From: an uncultured Lachnospiraceae bacterium
GTDB lineage: Bacteria > Bacillota > Clostridia > Lachnospirales > Lachnospiraceae
Assembly (NCBI GenBank): GCA_910577115.1
Contig: CAJTMC010000035.1
Coordinates: forward strand, 1-42,522
DNA: 42,522 nucleotides
Direction: 5' to 3'
Under the pieces are notes generated by a model. The model made no database searches and was not told the origin of the DNA. It worked only from the letters and a program-made list of their open reading frames with translations. This document shows positions 15,229 through 23,603 of this stretch, in pieces (positions within the stretch are counted from its first letter, which is position 1; every line of letters starts with the position of its first letter). Position numbers and translations under genes: made by a program.

Positions 15229-16782
15229 ATGAGTATTTTAAATGTGGAAAATTTATCGCATGGGTTTGGCGACCGGACAATTTTTACGAATGTGTCGTTT
15301 CGTCTTTTGAAGGGGGAGCACATTGGGTTAGTGGGCGCAAACGGCGAGGGAAAGTCCACTTTTATGAATATTATTACAGGGAAATTAATGCCTGATGAGG
15401 GGAACGTAGAATGGTCGAAAAATGTGCGTGTGGGATATCTTGACCAGCACACGGCGCTTGAGAAGGGCATGTCGGTGCGTGATGTTTTGGCGTCGGCATT
15501 TGATTTTTTGTATGAAATGGAAAGCCGCATGAATGAGATTTGCGACAAAATGGGCGATGCGTCGGAGGCGGAGCTTGAGGCCTATATGGAGGAGCTTGGC
15601 ACGATTCAAGAGCTTTTGGATCATCATGATTTTTATATGATTGACGCGAAAGTTGAGGAGGTTGCGCGGGCACTTGGGATTCTTGAGGTCGGGCTTGAAA
15701 CAGATGTGACGGATTTGAGCGGCGGACAGCGCACAAAGCTGCTGCTTGGGAAGCTTTTATTGGAAAAGCCGGATATTTTGCTGTTGGACGAGCCGACGAA
15801 TTATCTTGATGCAAACCATATTGAATGGCTGAAACGGTATTTGCAGGAATATGAAAATGCCTTTATTTTGATATCGCACGATATTCCGTTTTTGAACAGC
15901 GTGGTGAATATTATTTATCATATGAATAACGCAGAGCTGAACCGCTATGTCGGTGATTACGACAAGTTTCAGGAGGTTTATGCGATGAAAAAGTCGCAGC
16001 TTGAGGCGGCTTATAATAAGCAGCAGAAGGAAATTGCCGACTTAAAGGATTTTGTGGCGCGCAACAAGGCGCGTGTGGCGACGAGAAACATGGCGATGTC
16101 GCGTCAAAAAAAGCTTGATAAAATGGAGGTCATTGAGCTTGCGTCGGAAAAGCCCAAGCCTATATTTCATTTTCAAGAGGCGCGCACGAGCGGAAGATAT
16201 ATTTTTACCGCAAATAATCTTGTAATCGGATATGACGAGGCACTCTCGAAGCCTTTGAATTTGTCAATGGAGCGCGGACAAAAGGTGGTTCTTACAGGGG
16301 CGAACGGGATCGGAAAGACAACGCTTTTAAAGAGTATTTTAGGGCTGATTGCACCGCTTTCTGGCGGTGTGGAGCTTGGAGATTATCTTGAGATTGGGTA
16401 TTTTGAGCAGGAAATGGATCAGTCGGTGGAAACAACCTGCATCGAGGAGATTTGGAATACATTTCCTTCCTATACGCAGTATGAGGTGCGTTCTGCGCTT
16501 GCAAAGTGCGGACTTACGACAAAGCATATCGAGAGTAAGGTCAAGGTGCTCAGCGGCGGAGAGCAGGCAAAGGTACGGCTTTGTAAACTGATTAACCGTC
16601 CGACGAACATTCTTCTTTTGGACGAGCCGACCAATCATTTGGACACAGATGCCAAGTTGGAGCTAAAACGGGCTTTGCAGGAATATAAGGGCAGTATTTT
16701 GATGGTCTGCCATGAGCCGGATTTTTATGACGGACTTGCTACGGACGTTTGGGACTGTTCGGAGTGGAGTTTGTTGATTTAG
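15229..16782 (+). CDS. ABC-F family ATPase (YkpA/YbiT-like)
   Basis: 517 residues with two ABC domains and no membrane segment. First Walker A GANGEGKST (residues 36-44), signature LSGGQRTK, Walker B LLLDEPTNYLD; second Walker A GANGIGKTT, signature LSGGEQAKVRL, Walker B ILLLDEPTNHLD. The linker between domains is basic and helical (NKARVATRNMAMSRQKKLDK), as in ABC-F proteins that bind the ribosomal E site. The sequence ANHIEWLKRYLQEYENAF places it nearest the YkpA/YbiT subgroup, usually treated as housekeeping translation factors rather than resistance proteins. The end, after MVCHEPDFYDGLATDVWD, is complete. It is preceded by a coupled leader ORF. Confidence 0.93.
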   Translation: MSILNVENLSHGFGDRTIFTNVSFRLLKGEHIGLVGANGEGKSTFMNIITGKLMPDEGNVEWSKNVRVGYLDQHTALEKGMSVRDVLASAFDFLYEMESRMNEICDKMGDASEAELEAYMEELGTIQELLDHHDFYMIDAKVEEVARALGILEVGLETDVTDLSGGQRTKLLLGKLLLEKPDILLLDEPTNYLDANHIEWLKRYLQEYENAFILISHDIPFLNSVVNIIYHMNNAELNRYVGDYDKFQEVYAMKKSQLEAAYNKQQKEIADLKDFVARNKARVATRNMAMSRQKKLDKMEVIELASEKPKPIFHFQEARTSGRYIFTANNLVIGYDEALSKPLNLSMERGQKVVLTGANGIGKTTLLKSILGLIAPLSGGVELGDYLEIGYFEQEMDQSVETTCIEEIWNTFPSYTQYEVRSALAKCGLTTKHIESKVKVLSGGEQAKVRLCKLINRPTNILLLDEPTNHLDTDAKLELKRALQEYKGSILMVCHEPDFYDGLATDVWDCSEWSLLI

Positions 16783-16860
16783 CGATACGCTTTTTTATTT
16801 TGTTAATTATTTCACGAATAAACAACTTTTCTATTATAAAGGAAACTGCGCACATATATT

Positions 16861-16925
16861 AATACGCTCCCTTCCAAGCAGACAAGTGGGATGACAAAAA
16901 CTTGTCACTTAGGAGGGAGCATATT
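16861..16925. repeat. Long imperfect palindrome downstream of the ABC-F gene
   Basis: GCTCCCTTCC (16866-16875) pairs with GGAGGGAGC (16912-16920) with one bulge; the inner arms GACAAGT / ACTTGTC and the outer AATA / TATT extend it to about 60 bases with a loop near 16888-16899. It lies between the convergent ABC-F gene and the 17032 gene. It could be a bidirectional terminator, but the arms are longer than needed and a MITE-like origin is possible. Confidence 0.6.
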
Positions 16926-17031
16926 ATTTTAAATATCCCGGCTTCGTAATGGCTTTTTTTGCGGCTATTTTCTTTTTTCCATAAAAATAACCTTTCTTTA
17001 CGCTATATCAATTTGGACATGGGACGCTTTT

Positions 17032-17592
17032 TTATCTGATAACTCTGACTTCAAAAGCAGTTGTCTGCGGCGGTATGCTGGCAGTCATAAACGCAGCATG
17101 ACGCACTCTTACCCGCAATCCCGGCATTAATCCTGAAAAGTTCATCGGCCTTCCAAAGCCGTTTATGATTTGCGCATTGTCTGCTACGTTGAATCGAACG
17201 ACTGAGGAGAGGTTCCCGTCGCTTACTGTTGTAAAACTTCTGTTCTGTCTGTCTATGTCAACAATTCTGCCGACTGTTATATTGTCGTTATTCTGCGGCC
17301 GTCTTATCACTTGTATCACATACGCTGCGGACTGCGGCGGGATACTTCTCGTCGTTGCATTTGAAAAGGCAGCGTTTACCGTCATTCCGGGTCTTAAATC
17401 CGTAACCGGTATTCTGTTGCTGTTCTCGTCCATAATGATGGTGTTTCCACTGATGTTAAGCCGTATAGTTTGATTGTCCCTGTTACAGTTGGGGCAGTCC
17501 GAGTAAGAAACCACAACAAAGGAACCGCTTCTGCCCGACTCCACCGTTTCAATAATTGCATTTGTAATTTGTGTTAAAAAGTTATTATCCAT
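17032..17592 (-). CDS. Hypothetical protein with an internal duplication
   Basis: 186 residues. Two halves repeat: ~residues 45-97 end IPPQSAAYVIQVIR and ~130-186 end IPPQTTAFEVRVIR, each preceded by a beta-rich stretch with a LRPGM / LMPGL turn (TDLRPGMTV and SGLMPGLRV). The N-terminus has a CPNC pair (SDCPNCNRDN). All-beta composition suggests two small OB- or SH3-like barrels; no signal peptide. I know similar spore- or surface-associated hypothetical proteins in clostridia but no function. It is transcribed alone, between two divergent or convergent neighbours. Confidence 0.75.
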   Translation of the reverse strand: MDNNFLTQITNAIIETVESGRSGSFVVVSYSDCPNCNRDNQTIRLNISGNTIIMDENSNRIPVTDLRPGMTVNAAFSNATTRSIPPQSAAYVIQVIRRPQNNDNITVGRIVDIDRQNRSFTTVSDGNLSSVVRFNVADNAQIINGFGRPMNFSGLMPGLRVRVRHAAFMTASIPPQTTAFEVRVIR

Positions 17593-17670
17593 AGATACCG
17601 CCTGATATTTTTATTTTAATATATGCATGTTTCCATTTTTTGACAAAAAAGCCAATGATCCGTATCCGCT

Positions 17671-17699
17671 TATAACATTCCGCCGCCCGTTCATAACAT
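17671..17699 (-). promoter_or_regulatory. Candidate LytTR-type direct repeats upstream of the response regulator
   Basis: Read on the minus strand, ATGTTATG and ATGTTATA occur 21 bases apart (17692-17699 and 17671-17678 on the plus strand). LytTR regulators such as AgrA bind pairs of ~9-bp direct repeats with a GTT core at about this spacing. They lie ~60 bases before the regulator's start, upstream of a TATATA -10-like element (17729-17734) that lacks a good -35, as expected of an activated promoter. Confidence 0.35.
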
Positions 17700-17760
17700 C
17701 TGCAAAACCCCAAGCGCAATTATGCCGATATATACGATATAATTAAGGCAGGTGATTACA

Positions 17761-18477
17761 ATGTTGTCCATAGCGGTGTGCGATGACGAGGTTATGGAGT
17801 GCTGCAATATTGCGGAAAAAGTCAAGGAAATAATGGCGCAACTGAAAATATCCTGTATGATACGTCAGTATTACAGCGGACAGGAACTGATACAATCGCC
17901 GGATCATTTTGACATTATTTTTCTTGATATCATCATGCGCGGCATGGACGGAATGCGAGCGGCGCAGAGGATTCGCGAAAAGGCGTTTGACAAAATTCTT
18001 ATTTTTATTTCCTCCAGCAGAGAATTTGCGCTGGAGGCCTATGATGTGGAGGCTTTTTGGTATTTATTAAAACCAATAGACGAAAAAAAGCTCAAGCGCG
18101 TACTGCAAAAAGCAATGCTTAAAATACAGCCATCTTCACAGGAATTTATGATTGTCAGCAAGGAACGGCAAAAACAGAAATTCTTTTTAGATAACATATG
18201 TTATTTCGAAATAAAAGGACGGCAGATTGACGTTCACGAAATAAATGGCATTTTTACCTATTACGAAAAAATTAGCATTTTAGAAAACAACCTGCAGGGA
18301 AAAGGATTCTTTCGGTGCCACAAAAGCTATCTTATCAATTTAAAACATGTTGATGTGTATAACCGACAGGAAGTTACACTTGATAACGGCGAAAAGATTG
18401 TGATTGCAAAGAGGCGGTATGATGCATTCTGCCAAGAAATTTTAGCATATATGCGAAAGAACGGAGGCCTGATATGA
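17761..18477 (+). CDS. LytTR-type response regulator (AgrA-like)
   Basis: 238 residues from the ATG at 17761 (AAGGCAGG about 8 bases upstream; the GTG at 17752 overlaps that site). The receiver domain has acidic pair D8/D9 (AVCDDE) and phospho-acceptor D56 in FLDIIM, followed by K in LLKPID. From ~135 to the end is a LytTR DNA-binding domain: FLDNICYFEIKGRQIDVH, then GFFRCHKSYLINLKHVD and IAKRRYDAF. LytTR regulators in Firmicutes typically control quorum-sensing or bacteriocin genes. Its stop overlaps the kinase start by four bases (ATGA), so the two are translationally coupled. Confidence 0.93.
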   Translation: MLSIAVCDDEVMECCNIAEKVKEIMAQLKISCMIRQYYSGQELIQSPDHFDIIFLDIIMRGMDGMRAAQRIREKAFDKILIFISSSREFALEAYDVEAFWYLLKPIDEKKLKRVLQKAMLKIQPSSQEFMIVSKERQKQKFFLDNICYFEIKGRQIDVHEINGIFTYYEKISILENNLQGKGFFRCHKSYLINLKHVDVYNRQEVTLDNGEKIVIAKRRYDAFCQEILAYMRKNGGLI

Positions 18478-19868
18478 GTGGAAATTTTTTATGTATTGTC
18501 CTAACCGTTTTTTGCTATCTCGGATATATCTGCGCAGCAGGCAAATTTTGCGCAGCGTATTTGGAGATTTCCAAAAGAAAAGAGCTCCTCTTTGTGATTC
18601 TCATTTTTGGCAGCTGGATGCTGACAGGAATTGCGAATCTTTACATCGCTTCCATTCCATACATTTTCTTTGCTCTTGTGCGTCATCTGTTTTTTATGGG
18701 TACGGTATTGTTGTTGTTTCAAAGCAATACGGAGAAAAAAATACTGGTTACCTCCATGTTGATTGTAGCGGAAACGCTGACAACAAATTTTTGCGGATCC
18801 CTGCTTTCGTGTTTGATGCTGTTTTGGCTGCACACGGTAAAACACATCGCTGTTCCGGTTTGCAGCGAACAGGTGCTTGATCTGATTACATGCGCCTGTT
18901 ATCTTGGCGCAGCGTTTGTTGCTCTTTTTATGTCAAATCATTTGCAGTCTGTTTTTTATTGCAAGACACGAAAATGGTATCTTCTGTTGGCAATTCCCTT
19001 ACTTGCTGTTACCGGAGTGATTGACGTTGCAAACTGGGGCGCGACAAAAGGAATTTTGGTCAGAAGCGGCGGCAATATGGGACTGTATTACGATGAGCTT
19101 TTCAGTCATGCCGAATTTTGCGTTTTGGATATTTTGTCGATGTTTGCTGCGGGATTTTATGTCTATGGAATGGAACGCATTTCTTTAGAGCAGAAAAAAA
19201 GCAGCCAGTACCATTTTCAGATTGCGGCTTACAAAATGCTCGAAGCGCAATATAGCCAGTCAGAGCGGTTACGGCATGATATGAAAAATCATGTTCTTGC
19301 GTTATTGGGGCTGCTGGAAAAGAAAGAATGGAAAAAGGCACAGGATTATCTCAAAAACATGGCGGAACACGCTGGTTTGGAGATTGGGGAAGAGCTTACG
19401 GGAAACCGCGTGGTGGACGTGCTTCTGTCACAAAGCCGGAAAAAAGCGGAAGAAAATAACATTTTGTGGAAATGCGATGTGCAGATGCCGAAAATATGCT
19501 GCATCAATGCGTTTGATTTATGCGTATTATTTGGAAATATACTGGATAATGCTTTGGAATCCTGCGCACGGTTACAGTGTGACGCGCCGTATTGTACTTC
19601 ACAGCAATTTATACGCATTCAGGCTGGCGTTGTCAAAAAATGTTTTTTACTGGAAGTACAAAACAGCGCAGATGACGCAGACTGCCGCGAGGCAGCATTT
19701 CCGGATAAAAAGCATTTTCAAGGGCATGGTATCGGTTTGTTAAATATTCGTGATGTCGTGAATCGATATCAAGGTGTAATGAACATCGAACTGCAAAACG
19801 GCGTTTTTTCCATTTCCGTTTTAGTGCCTATGAATGATGCCGTACATGACATTAAACAGGCTACTTGA
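18474..19868 (+). CDS. AgrC-like sensor histidine kinase (GHKL)
   Basis: 464 residues. The N-terminal ~235 contain about six membrane helices. The phospho-acceptor is in RHDMKNHVLALLGLL (His268); the ATP-binding domain has FGNILDNALESC (N box) and GHGIGLLNIRDVVNRYQG (G box). This is the arrangement of AgrC/ComD-type kinases that sense peptide pheromones. The cognate regulator is the overlapping upstream gene. No agrB or agrD gene is visible nearby, so the signal is unknown. Confidence 0.93.
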   Translation: MSGNFLCIVLTVFCYLGYICAAGKFCAAYLEISKRKELLFVILIFGSWMLTGIANLYIASIPYIFFALVRHLFFMGTVLLLFQSNTEKKILVTSMLIVAETLTTNFCGSLLSCLMLFWLHTVKHIAVPVCSEQVLDLITCACYLGAAFVALFMSNHLQSVFYCKTRKWYLLLAIPLLAVTGVIDVANWGATKGILVRSGGNMGLYYDELFSHAEFCVLDILSMFAAGFYVYGMERISLEQKKSSQYHFQIAAYKMLEAQYSQSERLRHDMKNHVLALLGLLEKKEWKKAQDYLKNMAEHAGLEIGEELTGNRVVDVLLSQSRKKAEENNILWKCDVQMPKICCINAFDLCVLFGNILDNALESCARLQCDAPYCTSQQFIRIQAGVVKKCFLLEVQNSADDADCREAAFPDKKHFQGHGIGLLNIRDVVNRYQGVMNIELQNGVFSISVLVPMNDAVHDIKQAT

Positions 19869-19963
19869 AACAGAAACCTAACAGGGCGTCTTTGAGCCGC
19901 CGAAAAAACAAATATGAAAGCTCTGTGTATGGTTGATGCAGCATATTGATAGGAGGCAAAATT

Positions 19964-20476
19964 ATGAATACAAAAACAATGGAAGGGCTTGTAGGCGCAA
20001 GAACAAGTATGAAAATACTCAACACTCCGTTTCGCGTTTTTAAAGAGGCAAGACGCAGAGGCGATACCGCAACGATGGAACGGGCGATGGGATATGTCAA
20101 TGAATATCGGGACAAGGCGGACGAATATAAGGCAAAAGCAGATGAGGGAATGGAAGAAGATGCAAAAGCGGCAAGAGAACAGGAAAAATTAGAGCAGGAA
20201 AAAGCAATTCAAAGGCGCAGAGAGGAGCAAAAGGAGCTTGATGCAAAAACGGAGGAAAGCCAAGCTTCCGATCGCGCAGAAGTGATCGTAGAAGTAAGTG
20301 AAGAAGGAAAGATTTTGCTCAAAGAAAATCCTGTGACGGATACAAACAATTCGGATTACGGCGATTCTACAAAGACAACGGCTGACAGGAATAACGAACC
20401 TGTCACATATACCAAAACAGGAGAAGTTAGTCAGTCCGAACAAACTACCGGCATTTCGGTTTCTGTTTCCGTATAG
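19964..20476 (+). CDS. Highly charged coiled-coil protein in the two-component operon
   Basis: 170 residues from the ATG at 19964 (GGAGG 8 bases upstream; the TTG at 19946 lies ahead of that site). Residues ~20-110 are a charged helix with coiled-coil character (DEYKAKADEGMEEDAKAAR, KLEQEKAIQRRREEQKEL). The C-terminal ~45 residues are Ser/Thr/Asn-rich and disordered, ending GISVSVSV. No signal peptide or membrane segment. It lies 95 bases after the kinase gene in the same direction, ends before a bidirectional terminator, and is probably part of that operon. Function unknown. Confidence 0.8.
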   Translation: MNTKTMEGLVGARTSMKILNTPFRVFKEARRRGDTATMERAMGYVNEYRDKADEYKAKADEGMEEDAKAAREQEKLEQEKAIQRRREEQKELDAKTEESQASDRAEVIVEVSEEGKILLKENPVTDTNNSDYGDSTKTTADRNNEPVTYTKTGEVSQSEQTTGISVSVSV

Positions 20477-20558
20477 ATAGCGGCACATAGAGGCGCGCAT
20501 TCCGAAGGCATGCATCAAACCGGCTTATGCAGAACAAAATCAACACATACGCAGCGCA

Positions 20559-20596
20559 GAAAAGCGTTTGTTGGGCAAAACCAATGAACGCTTTTC
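20559..20596. terminator. Bidirectional terminator
   Basis: A 16-bp stem, GAAAAGCGTTTGTTGG (20559-20574) with CCAATGAACGCTTTTC (20581-20596), two G-U pairs, 6-base loop. The poly-A/poly-T arms suit termination from both sides. It separates the convergent coiled-coil gene and the MraY-like gene. Confidence 0.8.
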
Positions 20597-20614
20597 CGAT
20601 TGCATTTTGAAAGG

Positions 20615-21580
20615 CTACATCACAACCAGCCAAAGCACTGCCGCCGATATCATAATCTGTATTATCGCAAATTTAAACACCGTCTGCGCATTCGACCAGT
20701 TGCGGTTTTTGCGGACGTGGTCGTGGAGCGGGGTGCGCACCTTTGTGAGAATTTTGATTTTGAGAAACCGAAGGAGCGACACTTTGACAAGTCCTATGCC
20801 GCCATCTACCATGAGCACAAATGCCACAAGAAGGTACAGGAACGGACTGCCTGTCTTTATTGCGGATATTGCGATAAAAAGTCCGATCGCGCGGGAGCCC
20901 GCGTCGCCCATCATCAGGCAGCTTGGCGTGGCGTTGTACCAAAGATAGCCTAAAATGCACGAAACGAACAACAGTATGGTATATGCAAATTCAGGGGCTG
21001 TTCCTCTTGTATTCATGATTACATAGATAGTGCCGAGCGTGATTGTGGAAAGTGTGCCCGACAAACCGTCAACGCCGTCCGCGCAGTTGGTCACATTAAT
21101 CGAGCCCCAAACGAGAATGACCGCCAGCACGCCATAAACTACAGGGTGAAAATGGATTGTTTGTCCCGTAAGGGAAATCAGCACATCACTGCCGTTAAAA
21201 TTAACGACTGTAATTGCCGTCATAATTGCAATTACCAAATCAAGAAGTCCTTTTCTCAGTTCGCCCCAAGATACCTTTGCACAGTCGTCGAGAAATCCTG
21301 TCATCATGGCAGCGACCGTAAGAATCAGATAAATAATCATCTCCCTGTCGGCATTTCCGAAAATCAACACTGCCAACACGAAAACAAGGATAAACACAAA
21401 GCCCGCACCACGCGGCTTTCCGGCGGAAATCGAACCGTCATGCGCATATGCCCTGCCGTGGTCGCGCGGAAGTTTATTCATGCCTGTGCCCAATAGGAAG
21501 CATGTGCCAAGATAGGAAAATACAACACCTAAAAATCCTATCATACTGTAATTTGAAATATTGAAATAATTGTTAATCAT
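20615..21580 (-). CDS. MraY-like phospho-sugar transferase (second MraY type)
   Basis: About 321 residues from the ATG at 21580; an ATG at 21592 is one base after the AAAGGAG site and so less likely. Around ten membrane helices. Family motifs: GKPRGAG at the position of the KGTPTMGG loop, GFLDD, NVTNCADGVDGLSG with the catalytic Asp pair region, MGDAGSRAIG, and TPLHDHVRKNRNW near the end. MraY joins phospho-MurNAc-pentapeptide to undecaprenyl phosphate at the cytoplasmic membrane. The altered GKPRGAG and GDAGSRA motifs and the isolated position outside a division/cell-wall cluster suggest a paralogue rather than the dcw-cluster enzyme. Substrate cannot be decided from sequence. Confidence 0.85.
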   Translation of the reverse strand: MINNYFNISNYSMIGFLGVVFSYLGTCFLLGTGMNKLPRDHGRAYAHDGSISAGKPRGAGFVFILVFVLAVLIFGNADREMIIYLILTVAAMMTGFLDDCAKVSWGELRKGLLDLVIAIMTAITVVNFNGSDVLISLTGQTIHFHPVVYGVLAVILVWGSINVTNCADGVDGLSGTLSTITLGTIYVIMNTRGTAPEFAYTILLFVSCILGYLWYNATPSCLMMGDAGSRAIGLFIAISAIKTGSPFLYLLVAFVLMVDGGIGLVKVSLLRFLKIKILTKVRTPLHDHVRKNRNWSNAQTVFKFAIIQIMISAAVLWLVVM

Positions 21581-21724
21581 TAATACAACCATGCTCCTTT
21601 CCAAAGCGCCAAACTTCAATATGCTTCGCATACTGCTTTATTGGACAAACACTGACACGTTTTGCAAATCATTTTATCAAGCAAACATTTGTACGTTCTT
21701 CGCACTGCTTTATTGCCCCGAACA

Positions 21725-23470
21725 TTATGCACTGAACTGGCTTGCATACAAGTTTGCGTAAAAACCGTTTTCCTTTTTCAGCAGTGTTTCGTGATTACCC
21801 TGCTCGATAATATTTCCGTCCTTCATAACCAGAATAATGTCCGCCTCTCTTATCGTTGACAGGCGGTGCGCCACGATAAAGCTTGTTCTCCCTTTCATCA
21901 TGGTGTGAAACGCCTTCGAAATCCGTATCTCCGTACGCGTATCAATAGAGGACGTCGCCTCGTCAAGAATGAGCATCGGCGGCAGGCACAGCATGACTCT
22001 TGTGATACACAAAAGCTGCTTCTGTCCCTGCGAAAGACTTCCTCCATCTTCGGTAATTACAGTGTCGTAGCCTTTTGGCAGACGTTTGATAAAGCTGTGG
22101 GCATGTGCCGCCTTTGCCGCTGCCACGACTTCCTCATCTGTTGCATCAGGCTTGCCCATTACGATATTCTCGCGGATTGTGCCGGCATGCAGCCATGTGT
22201 CCTGCAATACCATTCCGAAACTGTCGCGCAGGCTTTTTCGCGTCATATCCCTGATATCGGTTCCATCAATTTTAATACTTCCGTTATTAACATCATAGAA
22301 CCGCATCAGCAGATTTATGACAGTCGTTTTTCCGCATCCGGTAGGCCCTACGATTGCCACGCGCTGTCCCGGTTTTACGTTTAAGTTGAAATTGCGGATT
22401 AGCTTTTGCTCGGGATTGTATGAAAAGCTTACGTTTTCCATTGTAATCTGCCCTTTGGGTGCAGTTAAAACAGCCGCATTTTCGGCGTCCGGTATCTGAG
22501 GTTCTTCTTCGATAAACTCGAACACTCTGCCCGCGCAGGCAAGCGCGGTCTGAAGTTCCGTCACAACGCCGGAAATTTCATTGAAAGGCTTTGTGTACTG
22601 ATTTGCATAGCTTAAAAAGCTGGTAAGCTGCCCAACACTGATGCGCCCTTTTATGGCAAGAAAAGCGCCCAAAATTCCAACGCCTGCATAGACAAGGCTG
22701 TTTACGAAGCGTGTACAGGGGTTGGTCAGTGAAGAAAAGAAAATTGCCTTTACGCTCGCTTTTTCAAGCCGGTGGTTTATCTCATCAAACTGCTCAATCA
22801 CTTCGTCCTCGTGGCTGAATGCCTTTACCACCTTCTCGTTTCCAATCATTTCATCAATCAGCGCAGTCTGCTCGCCTCTCGTTTCCGACTGAAGCTTTGA
22901 CATATTGAAGGTGCGCTTTGCGATAAAACCCGCGATAAAAAATGACAGTGGTGTCAGAATTACGACGACAATTGTCGTGGACACATTAATGGAAAGCATA
23001 AAAAGCAGTGTGCCTATGATGGTGACAACACCTGTAAAAAGCTGCGTAAATCCCATAAGAAGCCCATCCGAAAACTGGTCTACATCTGCTATAATACGGC
23101 TTACGATATCGCCATGTGAATGTCCGTCGATATATTTGAGCGGCAGGATTTCCAGTTTTTTAAATGCTTCGTCGCGCACGTCGCGCACGACCTGATAAGC
23201 GATTTTGTTGTTGCAGGCGTTCATAACCCACTGCACGATTGCGGTGAGGATAATGATTACCGCCATTTCCTTTAAAATTTCCAAAAGTCCTGCAAAATCT
23301 ACCGCTCCTGCTCCCAAGATGCAGTCGACTGCCTTACCTGTAAGAATTGGGATATATAATGTAAGTATAACTGAAATCGCGGCTAATACTATGGAACATA
23401 ACAGGAAAAATTTGTATTTTCCAATATGGTTGAGTACCTTTTTTAAAATTCCTTTATTTTGGTTTTTCAT
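21725..23470 (-). CDS. ABC exporter half-transporter, canonical ATPase partner
   Basis: 581 residues: six membrane helices, then an ATPase domain with Walker A GPTGCGKTT, signature LSQGQKQ, Walker B LILDEATSSID and H-loop VAHRLST. The catalytic glutamate is present (DEATS). With the next gene upstream on this strand (133-bp gap) it forms a type IV heterodimeric exporter, like BmrCD/YheIH/LmrCD, in which only one composite site is fully catalytic. Such pairs export drugs or peptides. No regulator gene of the MarR/TetR type is adjacent. Confidence 0.93.
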   Translation of the reverse strand: MKNQNKGILKKVLNHIGKYKFFLLCSIVLAAISVILTLYIPILTGKAVDCILGAGAVDFAGLLEILKEMAVIIILTAIVQWVMNACNNKIAYQVVRDVRDEAFKKLEILPLKYIDGHSHGDIVSRIIADVDQFSDGLLMGFTQLFTGVVTIIGTLLFMLSINVSTTIVVVILTPLSFFIAGFIAKRTFNMSKLQSETRGEQTALIDEMIGNEKVVKAFSHEDEVIEQFDEINHRLEKASVKAIFFSSLTNPCTRFVNSLVYAGVGILGAFLAIKGRISVGQLTSFLSYANQYTKPFNEISGVVTELQTALACAGRVFEFIEEEPQIPDAENAAVLTAPKGQITMENVSFSYNPEQKLIRNFNLNVKPGQRVAIVGPTGCGKTTVINLLMRFYDVNNGSIKIDGTDIRDMTRKSLRDSFGMVLQDTWLHAGTIRENIVMGKPDATDEEVVAAAKAAHAHSFIKRLPKGYDTVITEDGGSLSQGQKQLLCITRVMLCLPPMLILDEATSSIDTRTEIRISKAFHTMMKGRTSFIVAHRLSTIREADIILVMKDGNIIEQGNHETLLKKENGFYANLYASQFSA

Positions 23471-23603
23471 GGTTATAAACCGTTCCCCCTTTTCGATAAA
23501 TGATCACTTTTATAAAAAGCTTCGTATCTCACTTAATCTGTTAGTATTAAATTACACCTTCTCCAGTCATTATCGTTTCAATCACCTGTCGATTAGGAAC
23601 ATT

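Noticed and set aside
15147..15814. Overlapping antisense ORFs inside the ABC-F gene
   Set aside because: The plus-strand product is unmistakable; antisense peptides are basic and low in complexity.
14931..16925. CRISPR or tRNA-like structure at the two long palindromes
   Set aside because: No regularly spaced repeats, no cloverleaf; they are isolated hairpins.
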